Part shown: in pieces, positions 30,670 through 39,791 of the stretch
How the letters are laid out: the number at the start of each line of letters is the position of its first letter
Numbering within the stretch: the stretch's first letter is position 1
From: Perkinsus marinus ATCC 50983
Lineage: Eukaryota; Perkinsozoa; Perkinsida; Perkinsidae
DNA length: 39,791 nt
Direction of reading: 5' to 3'
NCBI RefSeq assembly: GCF_000006405.1
Contig: NW_003200286.1
Span: forward strand, 220,830-260,620
The notes under the pieces: generated by a model
Database searches by the model: none
Told to the model about the DNA's origin: nothing
What the model saw: the letters and a program-made list of their open reading frames with translations, nothing else
Program-made: the position numbers and the translations under genes

Positions 30670-31280
30670 TTTGTGCACGCAAGCACACTGTGTGCTTGTC
30701 GGCCTCTCCCCGGGAGAGTCTCTAATTGTTAATAGTAGCAACCTGCTACTATTAGCATTGGTATGTGTTCACGTTCCGTATTCATAAGGAACACGTGATA
30801 GTCACAATGAAGCTGTGGTCCTCCCCGATCGTTTTCGGTGGTCTTCAGAGAGACGAAACTGAGGAGGGGAGTGAAAACGCCAACAAAGGATTGACCGAAA
30901 ATTGGATGGGTTTTCCGTTTCCCGAAAAATTTTCGTTGATTGTTCCGATTGGAAACTCACAAGAATGATGATGGTGATGCTGTATTCACGGGAGTATTAG
31001 TCACGAAAACGGCCGAGTCGGCAATGGAGTCGGAGAGATAGGATAGCTTTGATCCCATGCATGTTGAAGGGTTACGAATATATCTGCTCGTGAGGAACGG
31101 GGACACTCATTTGCATTCGAATACCACAACTCTACAGTTTTGAGTTTAGTGTATAGAAAGCATCAGCGGGGTTCGAACCTGGGTCGTCTGTATGAGGGTC
31201 TTCACTACTTTATTATCATTAGTATATTTTAGTGATTGCGTGAAACGGATGATGTCCGGAATAGGCACTCTTGCTTGTTA
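30670..31280. other. S1 upstream region continued after the LTR element (unit B)
   Basis: Corresponds to unit A 15117-15713 at about 96-97 percent by eye, with a 17-nt difference near 30870. The LTR element therefore lies about 600 bp upstream of the S1 start in unit B. No gene seen. Confidence 0.6.
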
Positions 31281-31967
31281 ATGCTTCGTGCTTCTTACCC
31301 TCACACCATGAAGACGGAAGACTCCTCTCGCAAGTGTCTTCGCTTCATCACTTCGATCATCTACATTCTTGTTATACTTGTTGTCGTCGCTGCTTCTCTG
31401 TGGAGCTGTTATCTGACTTGGACTCTCATCGACGATTCCCTCTATGCCGCGCTGTCTCCGCAAGAGGTGAGTTCATAGTGTTCATAGTTCGACTCACCCG
31501 AATTCCCTTGAAGTGAGCAGCTCTCGTACTCTTCTATTATTCGAATCGTCGCTCTTGAGTAGTATCTTGACACAGCAGAGCTTAGGATATTTTTCAACGC
31601 ATTTCCGTCAGTTAACTCGGCTTGCTCACTCGCAAGGAGTGAATCTTTTCATACCAGTGAACCCCCTAGGGGTGACGAAAATCGTCGTTATTTGCATGGC
31701 GGCCGTCGCTTGTGCTGCTGGTTTCATCGGAGGTGTACAGCATCTGTCGGCTACTATCAGGTGAGTTATTCAGTTTAGTGTTTTTGATCCGTCGCAGCTG
31801 TCGATCTGGTTCGCATTCAGACATATCTTGAATGAGTATTATCTTCCCGTTTGAGGCCGCGCGTTCGAATCCTTGCGGGGATGATATTTGAGTGAAAAAA
31901 CGTTAAACAACATTCAATATCTCGATGATTTGTTTTTCCTGTTTTCGTTTTTCATCCGAGCCTCTGA
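31281..31967 (+). CDS. S1 (unit B): small two-membrane-segment protein, 3 exons
   Basis: Exons 31281-31466, 31612-31760 and 31961-31967. Exons 1 and 2 match unit A in length and phase. A second in-frame ATG (31308) exists here and not in unit A. Before exon 3, unit A has CATCCAG|G whereas unit B has CATCCGAG|C, which moves the first AG by one base. The predicted tail is then two residues (Ser-Leu) instead of 24, giving about 113 residues. Both membrane segments are intact. Either the tail is dispensable or this copy is decaying. Confidence 0.58.
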
Positions 31968-32323
31968 GGCTGTTAGAAATCATCAGGAGAGTCTTTGTAG
32001 AACAATTCTCCTTAACCGGCTCGAGAAATCAACTTAAAAAGTCCATCGAGCTTTGCTTTCACCGATCTGAACGCAATCAGAGGCTCCGATTCAGCGGGCA
32101 CGCAAGTCTCTCGAGATGATTCTGTACAGCAGATTAGTGTACTTTTTGCGTCGTTGATGGGTCGGCACGGGATCTCAATTGGAGGAATCGGATCCGTTGC
32201 CGGCCATATAGGGAACGCAAGGGTAGCCGATGGAACAAACTCGAACTATCTTTAAGAGAATATCAATAAGTCTAGACTAGAGAAATGAAATGATAAGACC
32301 AATAGTCTAGCTCACTTGAGGAA

Positions 32324-33835
32324 ATGGCGTTGTTTGTCAGGGAAACGAATCCGTACAAATGTATCCTCCCGGGGCTGTATCTTCTTTTCCTCCTCTTCCT
32401 GGTGGTAGCCGGCGTCCTCGTCGCTGGAGCATGCTTTGGCATTTCACACCTAAGCAAAGCTGTGGATGAGCAGATCGATCATCAGGTGAGGGGTGAAGTT
32501 GCTGTGGTTGGAATTCGAATTCATTCTATATCAACTTTGTTGTTCGGGAGCCTCCGCGCTTCGCAATTTCTGGAAATATTCCTGAGCTCGCTGGCGTACT
32601 TCAAGAGAGGAGTACGTTCCGGTGTTTCCTTTCTGATCCATAATGATATCTAGGAAATATCGTTGCTAGCTAGTTGGGTTGTTAGTTGAATTTTTTTCAT
32701 ATCAAAGTCGTTGTCACTGGAAAGACATTTGTGTCTTTCAACTTCGTCTGGGCTGAGCTCTTGAGGATCAGGAGGATGATCAGTTTTGGAGTGTCAGAAC
32801 TTGTAGTTAATTCGCCCTAGAAAATGCACTCCCATTATAGGGTTCCTAGCTGTTGTAAACATCACCGTTGAACTGCTTTCAGCTCGTGAAGGCGAGCGAG
32901 GAGACAGGAGGTCTCATATCACCAAATCTCAAAGAAGATGTCGCCAAGTCAGTTGCCACTGCAATGCAAAGGCTCTATCAAGTTGCAGGTTCATAACCCC
33001 GCTAGTGGCCTTTTACGATACCTTTAAATGCACTACGACTGAGAAGGTGGACTGTTGGTCCGCTGAGGTTGGGAAAATCACATGTTCGCCAGCAGCAAGT
33101 AGGATGATAAAAACTCGAGTTTTTTGGATGAGGGCAGTGTGCGGTTTCAATGTTCTTCTCTCCGCCTGATCATTTCAGCTTGGATAGCAGAAATATGGAA
33201 TTGTGATAGCGAATATTGTTACAGAAAATATCACGATCGCGCTCGTACGGTAGCTCTGGGATAGCTGAAGCATGTCCCATTGTTTATAGTGGGAAATCGT
33301 GTAGAAATGGTCGTGACCACCGACTGTTATCTGATCGAAATTCTCAGGCGCTTTCAGTCTCACTCTCAACATTTGCAAACTGCGTCAGGTGCTCGTGCTG
33401 TGGCGGCAGCGAATGAGGTTTGTTCACTCCCTCCTCGTCTCGATCGTCACTTCTCTGCTAGCTCGAATCAATGCTCTAATTGTTTCACCGCTCATGGACA
33501 TACACAGGCTGCGCAGGTGAGTTGGGTCGCATCAATAGTCGCGCACACGAGAGAAAAACTTTCTCATTTGTTTTGGAATCTTTTTCTACAACGAGTAGCA
33601 TACGATAGATCTTTGAGTGTTACTGCGCAGAAGTATCTGGGATGATTTTTTCGAGCAGGTGCTCTGTCTGTGCAGCTCACTGTTGCAAACATGGATTGAT
33701 GCTGTGAGCCCGAAGGGAAGAGGAGTATGGGTAACAGTGGCTTTCATTGATGTCGTCGTCGCCGCTGTATATGGACTTCTTCTCATCGTGTGGATTATGA
33801 GACGAGTAGGTTGGCAAACTACTGGAGCTAATTAG
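32324..33835 (+). CDS. L1 (unit B): Cys-rich protein with membrane segments at both ends, 6 exons
   Basis: Exons 32324-32485, 32883-32947, 32989-33098, 33179-33249, 33358-33516 and 33659-33835, predicting 247 residues, all open. Differences from unit A are few amino-acid changes (for example Met to Ile in the first membrane-proximal GMSHL and Gln to His at the end of exon 1). A one-base insertion lies in intron 4 just before exon 5 and therefore does not break the frame, which supports that intron. DNA from exon 1's end to intron 4 is identical to unit A by eye. Family not recognised. Confidence 0.68.
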
Positions 33836-34870
33836 TATTGTAGACAACCTGGTAATATTTGTCTAAAATGAATTCCACCTGAAAAGTAGAACCCGATCAA
33901 TTGAAAATATGCAGCCGTATCGCAAGTTACGCAAGCTATTTATGAAGTTTTGAAACATCATTCACTAAGAGAACAGTCTTGAAAGTATGATGAAATAGGA
34001 ATAATTTCGTGGAATCCCTGATGACTATCAAAACTGTCAGCAACTTTTGGAAGCTGCCGAAACCAACGAATCGACATTTCACAACACCTCGGTTAGATTT
34101 ATGGCTGGTCAGAAATTTTTGGCATAAAAAGTGGCGAGTTTAATACAAAACTTGCAGCTATACTCTACTGCCTAAGATGTGTGTAGAATTATCTGCTCAT
34201 GGGGGTGCTCGAGCCTCGGTCTAGAGCTTCTGGGAGGAACGCGGTTTGGAGGCCGATGAATCATTCGCTGTTGCGCTTCCCTCGAGAATGATTGTATAGT
34301 GTTGGCATAAAAAAATTTATCGTTGGAAGTATGAATGATAATATTCTTCTCGTTTTCCCTCAGTTGGCGTGTCCGGCGGCCTTACGGAAGTATTCGGAAA
34401 CTTAAATATTTATGTCAAGATCATTCGAGCCTCTTCTGATGTACAGAAGTTCTGTATTTTCCCGTTCACTCAACTGAGAGATGCAACAGTATCTCGACTT
34501 CGTCTCATGGATCGGGGCTTCTTGTGTTCTCAACTAGGTAGTAGTAACTACAACAACGGCGTAGTTGTATGAGCAATGACAGGGCTGGCTTTCCTGTTTT
34601 ACAATTGTCGTGTCAGAATGAGCGGTATATCCCCTTGGTTCAGTTCTTGAATTCATGCTAGCTCTCTGACTGTCCCTCATAGCATCTGCAGAACAATATG
34701 CTCCTTTCAGCTTTTGCGATATAAGCTATATCAGCAGAGTAGAAATATTATGCTCATCTAAATAGGAGGAATACATGATTTACGTTTCAACGATGATCCC
34801 GAAGAACGGCAGGAATAGGAAGTCACGCACTATGGTCTTGCTAGCTGAGAGAATATATTAACCCCATTCT
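33836..34870. other. Spacer between L1 and S2 (unit B)
   Basis: Counterpart of 18258-19292 with scattered substitutions. No supported gene. Confidence 0.4.
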
Positions 34871-35360
34871 ATGTCGATCGAACTCATAGCAAGGAGTAGC
34901 CGCGGCTCAATAGCCTGCTCTCTTTGGTCACTCCTCTACGTGGTATTCCTCGTACTATTTGCAGCATTCGCGATTTATTCGGCAGTTTACACCAGCGTGA
35001 ACGCACAGAAATCTATAGTGACTCAAGTGAATGCCCAACAGGTAAGGCAGGTCTTAACCCCAGTAACATACAAATGAGGTACTTCCCTCAGTTGATGGAC
35101 TTGGCAGATAGTTTAGGCGTAGCGATATTCTTACCAATCAACCCAGTACGAGCATCTTGGATTGTAGCTATCATAGTTGGAGTTATGATACCGCTTTCAG
35201 CTGTCCTTGGTATCGTTTACCACTGCAGCTCGACCATTAGGTGAGATGTCATGTAAACTTCGATATCATAAGGAGGATTCACCCGTCCTGTTATTCCTTC
35301 TGAAGGGCCACAGTCTATAGTAGAAAAAACCTCTGTCAAGACGGTTGTGATGATAGTTGA
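34871..35360 (+). CDS. S2 (unit B): small two-membrane-segment protein
   Basis: Exons 34871-35041, 35092-35240 and 35306-35360, 124 residues, same phases as unit A. Only a few substitutions (for example Thr to Arg near residue 8, Ser to Cys in the tail). All splice sites are kept. The stop lies 14 bp before the L2 start, as in unit A. Confidence 0.66.
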
Positions 35361-35374
35361 ATAGCGAGCCTGCG

Positions 35375-37833
35375 ATGCTACTCTTTCCCTCACTTGCGGA
35401 CTATTTCAGGAAACGTAAACTATGGAGGTACACTGTTGGTGGGACCTTTTTCGGGCTTCTGCTGTTGACGTTCGTCGGAGCACTCCTTGTGGGAGGCACT
35501 GGCATTGGTATGTCGATTATTGGTAAACTCAGTCTGAACGGGATAAAAGAAGTGGTAGGTAGAAGTCTTATGATTGACTCAATCAGATTGAGTGAATGCT
35601 GATATTAATAATAGCTCAAAGAGTATTCCCAATGCATTACAGATGCGCTTCTCAGGTTAATAAATATCCAGAGGTTGCGCTTTCGCTCATTACGTTGGCG
35701 ATACTTCGGGATTATTCGATCACCATACCGTGAGTGCAGAATCATCTCTTTGATTATGACGCATTCCGTAGCCCGCGACGAACTCTGTACGCTGTCAGCG
35801 ATGTGCTGGTCGTAGTTTCATCCGCCGTGAATCTATGCCCCCTTGGTGATTTCAGCGTCGGCGAGCTTCAGCAGACCGTTGAAAGATTCACCGATGCTAG
35901 CTGCACAGCTCTTCCGAAGGATATTTCCTGCTCGAGACCTTTTATCGACAAAGTACAGTGTACGGAAGTCTACAATGTTGATGGTGAGACGCAGTGTGAT
36001 TGGATCCGAATCGGATCATCCGATTTCTAGGCAAGAAATTCTCGCGCTCTGGTCTCAGCGCTTGTGTGAGACCCGAGACGCGATTGAACATACGCAGCAT
36101 ATACTACTAGTACAAGTTTCAGCATATGATATGCCGAATTGGTACCGGGGTACTTCTAGACTAGAATTTCTAGTATCCCCGTGCTTATCCAGCTTTTGTT
36201 TACTTCTGCGCCTTCTAATAGAAGGCTTCTATGGATATTCAAAGAGCAACACTTCTACAGCTAGCCGAATCGGATGATTGAATTGTCGGATTATGGAAGC
36301 CTTGTTCACCGGAGCTGAGACTCTCATTTCAATTCTAGAGTGATGAGTTCTCAAACACCGCGCTGTTTTCTCTTACGCTTCCCATCATGCACTTTTATGC
36401 GAGAAACTTGAACAGCCCGCCAGATCACTCCCTTGGTGGGCTTCTTCGCTTCCGAGGTTAGCCCCAACGGAACAAGGGAAGAAGACCAACCAGGGGTACT
36501 TTCGAGATGGAGCGTAGCATCTTATTCCGTCAAGCTGAATGCTGAGAGGGTCGAATTATTGGGATGATTCAAAACACTGACATTCAGCGGGATACTCTCA
36601 CCGAAAGATACATGTCTTCAACGACTCCTGGTTGTCACCACAGGGGCATTGCTTCAGAGCTACGACGGGCCCTATTGAACGATGGCACATAATGATGCTG
36701 CATGTGCATAAGCTGAAGAGGACAGGCTAGGTGGAGATTAATGACCTCATTGTTGAGATGGTAAGTTCTCATGCTTGGTGAATTCGGATTGTAACTTCAA
36801 CGATCTTCCTTTACAGATCATCTTCGACCGGATCCCACTCAGCATAGTCGATAACCGCGGCTTCAGAGCATTCATTCAGAGGGAGAATAGTAACGTTTCC
36901 GAATATCCGACGGTTTCTTTGAAAATCGCGGGTAGAGGCGGAATAGAAAGGACCTCCCTATTTCGCCTGGCACAGAACTCGATACCTGGTATCTTCAGTC
37001 CGCGACGTCAATTTTGCGGTTCTCGCAGCGAGGATCTCGCTAACGAGGGCTAACATGGTTGGGAACGGCTACGTAAGCCTGAACCTGGTGGTTGCGATCC
37101 AAGAGGAGCACACGCATTTTCTCGATGCAACGAGTCGTCGAGTTCAAAAGAGACCAAATCGGCTTGATTTGTGATCAAGTCAAGATTGATGGTTTCAAAT
37201 CATTGATTTCGCAAATCCTCGTGATAGGCGTGATAAGCGATGACGCTTATGACGATGCCGGGTCGTTCAGTTATAAAAGTATTCAGGAGGGTCCTGGATC
37301 CTTCGCTTGAATGCTGGTAAAATTGCGCTTGGAGTCTTCCTGTGGCACTCGGTTAGATCGCGGTCTGATCCAGCGTGCAAGCAAAATATCATCTTCTCCA
37401 TATTTCAGATGCGATCTTCTCGGACGTCGTCACATCGGTTTGCTCTGCTGTACCTTCAGTAGAAGGTTTTGCATTACAACAGCGGAACTGTGTAGCTTGC
37501 CTCGACCTTATTGGAACTTCACAAGCATCCAATGTAAGTCAACCATCAGCTTGTCCATTGAGGCTCTGCGATGAATAGAGCTTGCGGAGGTTGCGCAATA
37601 GCAGCTCAATATGACGCACTCTTAAATAGACTCCTATCACTGCCACTGTGAAATTGATCCTGGACGCTCGGCAGGTCATCTGTGCGTGTACCTCCCAACT
37701 CCGAGTATGGTTGCAAGCTATTTCGGAAAAGGATCAGCGTCGATGGATGATAATCGGCGTTCAAAACGCCGTTATTTCTGGAGTTGCTTTAATAACCTTG
37801 CTTTGGTGGATAATCTGGCAAGTGAGTCGTTGA
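35375..37833 (+). CDS. L2 (unit B): Cys-bearing protein with membrane segments at both ends, 5 exons
   Basis: Exons 35375-35554, 35656-35729, 35856-35983, 37409-37533 and 37675-37833, 221 residues, all junctions and phases as in unit A. Coding differences are mostly conservative (Lys-Tyr-Ile to Arg-Tyr-Thr before the first membrane segment, Thr to Ile near the end). All cysteines of the middle region are kept. Intron 3 again carries the hAT remnant, while two palindromic insertions (introns 1 and 3) are specific to this copy. Confidence 0.66.
35577..35593. repeat. 17-nt palindrome created by a 14-nt insertion in unit B
   Basis: ACTCAATC-A-GATTGAGT (8-bp arms, 1-nt spacer) in L2 intron 1. Unit A (about 19991-20010) is 14 nt shorter and has no palindrome. 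Confidence 0.85.
36211..36225. repeat. 15-nt palindrome created by a 14-nt insertion in unit B
   Basis: CCTTCTA-A-TAGAAGG followed by CTTCTA. Unit A reads GCGCCTTCTATGG without it (about 20618). In L2 intron 3. Confidence 0.85.
36731..36933 (+). pseudogene. hAT-superfamily transposase remnant in L2 intron 3 (unit B)
   Basis: Counterpart of 21169-21371: pieces 36731-36760 and 36817-36933 with the same DLIVEM / IPLSIVDNRGFRAFI reading. It lacks the 14-nt palindromic insertion found just downstream in unit A. Confidence 0.5.
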
Positions 37834-39340
37834 ATACCTTTGTCGTTTGCTCCGAGGTCTCTCATCAGGTTCGCCATCGTCGAGGCAATCACGACGTCGC
37901 ATGGCGTCGCAAGCTTAGTGCTGCTGACTCGGCAGCACCGAACTGAATCACCAGTACTGACTGATCTCGCGTTATTATATAAGCATCGTATTTGATATTA
38001 TTCCAGTATTGATTACACCCAAGTTCCATTCTTTAACGCCCTGAAGGATAAATTGAGTTCCATGCGAGAGAGTTCATAGTAACATCATTTGATAACTCGT
38101 AGTAGTGCCTGCGACAGCCGGAACAGAACAAACCTCAATGACGTCTGTTCGATGAACGGTTCGTCATTGACAGTCCTTAAGTCATATCCGTTGATGATTC
38201 GACTTTACACGGCATGATGAAATCGTGATTAGTTGTGGGAGACTAACTTCAGTTACTTGGAGTGATTCTGACTACCCACATTCACTGACAGTAGACAACG
38301 GCCACAATCTAGGAAACCGCTGCTCGCTCCGAGTTGGAGGTGACGATTGAAGCTTCCACTTATCGAGGTGTATTATAAGAGACTCTTTTGTGGGTCCGAA
38401 TGGAGCACCTCCATATCTTCCCATATTCATTGTTGAATTTGATTCATGTTTGTTCGGTAGTTTGGTGAGAATTCACCACTAAATTTCCCGCATGATAATA
38501 ACAAGACACACACTGGGAATAACAGAAACCGCGATTTAGAGGTAAATACGAAACTGTGTAACTTCCGGTATTTCCCGGATCTGTAAAAGATAAGCATTTT
38601 AGAACTCTCCGACGCAGGTTTCGTTTCTCATCGGGATCGAAAATGTGGACTGCTTCTTAGAGTTGGTCGAGCGTGAGTGAACGAGACGACCACCCGCCGA
38701 TTGTGGAACACATAACAATCTGCTTATTGAACCGCTCGTAACGTTCTTTCTTCGACTGAGACAGATTTTAGGTGGCATTGACTGACCAGGACATCAGGTT
38801 ACTATGACACACCACAGCAACTGAAACTGCTACTCCGTGGACAACACAGCGACTACAACTACTGCTACTATGATCCACAGAACATCTGAGACTACTACTC
38901 TGTGATCAACACAACAAGTGAGACTACTGCTCAATCATACCCCGGCATACGAGTCTCGAGAAGTGCGACTCTCGCGATATTCTTTTCTCGCGAGAGAGAA
39001 CGAGTAGTGCGGTGAGAAATGGTCGAGTGTGTGAGGCATGTGACCAGGTACCGGAAGGTTGTGGGTTCGATTCTCGATAGTAGTGTTTTTAGAGTTGCTG
39101 ATTCTCTGGAGTACCATCGTTTCTGAATAGTATAATAATGCCCAAACGATTATTACGACGATAATTCTGGAACGATTTATATATACGATATGAATCCATG
39201 GTACTGTAGGCTTTTTCTGAAGACACTTGCACAGAATCATTGTCCCTTAGCTTGACGCTCAGGGATGCACGGGGAATGTGGAGCCTACAACGCTGATAAA
39301 TACTTTCGCATTTTATATTTGAAATTTCTATTTCTCGTAA
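37834..39340. other. Right end of unit B and flank, no convincing gene
   Basis: 37834-38830 matches the end of unit A. From about 38831 a short ACTACT/CTGCT-rich stretch follows, then A/T-rich DNA with a tRNA-like sequence at 39010-39080. No supported gene before the exon at 39341. Confidence 0.5.
39010..39080 (+). ncRNA. Degenerate tRNA-like sequence
   Basis: A-box-like ATGGTCGAGTGTGTGAGGCA, then GTGGGTTCGATTCTC (good B box) exactly 46 bases after the A-box T, as in a tRNA. The D and T stems partly pair; anticodon and acceptor stems do not. Ser/Leu-like. Probably a SINE head or tRNA pseudogene. Confidence 0.45.
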
Positions 39341-39495
39341 ATGTCGAAACATGAGCGGGTGGTTACCATCACGAAACTAATCTCTCGCATGGTTCAGGAT
39401 ACTCATAGACTGGTTGCCATCAAGAAAACGGAATATATTTTCGACGATTTGGTGGACTGCAAAAGGACGCTGAGGGAAATAGGAATTCTAACGAG
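39341..39495 (+). CDS. First exon of an unrecognised gene running off the right edge
   Basis: ATG at 39341 opens 51 codons plus two bases, ending at an AG|GTGAGT donor (39495/39496). The reading (MSKHERVVTITKLISRMVQD, then HRLVAIKKTEYIFDDLVDCK) is charged, helical and protein-like. No family recognised and no signal peptide. The rest of the window (39496-39791) would be its first intron. The acceptor TTGCAG at 39510 would leave an intron of only 15 nt and is not believable. Confidence 0.55.
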
Positions 39496-39683
39496 GTGAG
39501 TTTATTGCAGATACCAAATTGGATTTCGAGGGAGAATTTGTCAATAATTAAATTTGTTTTTCGCAAAATGAAAGGAATTTTCTTTTTCTTCTTTCGGAAA
39601 AAGAAATTCAAATTCATATCTTGGAAAAATGATAGTGATTTTCAACATCGTTTGGGTTGATTAATTATTCACAAATGAAAATT

Positions 39684-39791
39684 CAGTGTTGGAGGAATAT
39701 ATGTTCGCTTTCCTCAGCTGCTGAGCTCAGGAGTCTCCTATACAGTGTTGGACGAATATATGTTCGCTTTCGTCAGCTGCTGAGCTCAGGA
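39684..39791. repeat. 59-bp tandem repeat at the right edge
   Basis: Copies start at 39684 and 39743 (CAGTGTTGGASGAATATATG...), the second cut off by the window end. Each contains CAGCTGCTGAGCTC and shares TATATGTTCGCTTTC with 7571-7640. Confidence 0.85.

Larger units (their letters stand above)
23290..38830. repeat. Tandem duplication, unit B
   Basis: Second copy of unit A, lengthened by a 6.1-kb LTR element (24556-30664 plus target duplication) and a 379-bp segment (23733-24111). Genes S1, L1, S2 and L2 are all present with the same exon plan. The right edge is at ACTGAAACTGCT (about 38820-38831), after which an ACT-rich sequence follows that is not in unit A. Confidence 0.95.

Noticed and set aside
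1-39791. CRISPR arrays, rRNA genes, bacterial operons
   Set aside because: No spaced direct repeats of CRISPR type, no rRNA-like blocks, and the genes are intron-containing eukaryotic ones.

Overview
This is intron-rich eukaryotic nuclear DNA with the standard genetic code. GT-AG introns are often only 40-120 bp, and the protein families (plant/protist-type inositol synthase, Gos1 SNARE, GPN3 GTPase) are eukaryotic. The style suggests a protist. A perkinsid-like alveolate is my best guess, at low to moderate confidence. Gene models with more than one exon were rebuilt by hand from splice sites, reading phase and family resemblance; there is no transcript evidence behind them.

Left part (1-14.4 kb), ordinary housekeeping genes: INO1 (myo-inositol-3-phosphate synthase, + strand, intronless, 1407-2942); a GOS1/GOSR1-type Golgi SNARE (- strand, 7 exons, 4339-6981); GPN3 (- strand, 9 exons, 7079-10107); and a 492-residue RRM protein whose C-terminus resembles the CysRS tail (- strand, 8 exons, 10601-14399). 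Their introns hold a family of five short TA-flanked inverted-repeat elements, a 47-bp minisatellite, a perfect 47-nt palindrome and tRNA-like sequences.

Right part (14.2-38.8 kb), a tandem duplication. Unit A (about 14216-23289) is repeated as unit B (about 23290-38830). The left breakpoint lies inside exon 2 of the RRM gene, so unit B starts with a decapitated copy of that gene's promoter, exon 1 and part of exon 2. Each unit carries four + strand genes in the order small-large-small-large (S1, L1, S2, L2). S genes code for about 113-135 residue proteins with two membrane segments. L genes code for about 221-247 residue proteins with one membrane segment at each end and a cysteine-bearing middle. 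S1 resembles S2 and L1 resembles L2, so a small-large module was doubled long ago and the pair of modules was doubled again recently, giving eight genes. I do not recognise the family; it is the best candidate for an undescribed system here.

Unit B was later hit by a BEL/Pao-type LTR element (24556-30664, identical 225-bp LTRs, 5-bp target duplication TTAGC). Unit A preserves the empty site. Unit B also has a 379-bp, strongly foldable segment that unit A lacks. Comparing the units shows three independent 14-nt insertions with the same architecture (a 6-7 bp word, its reverse complement, one spacer base, the word again), a hAT transposase relic inside the L2 intron, and a patch of about 860 identical bases in L1 that suggests gene conversion. 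The window ends in the first exon of an unrecognised + strand gene (39341-39495).
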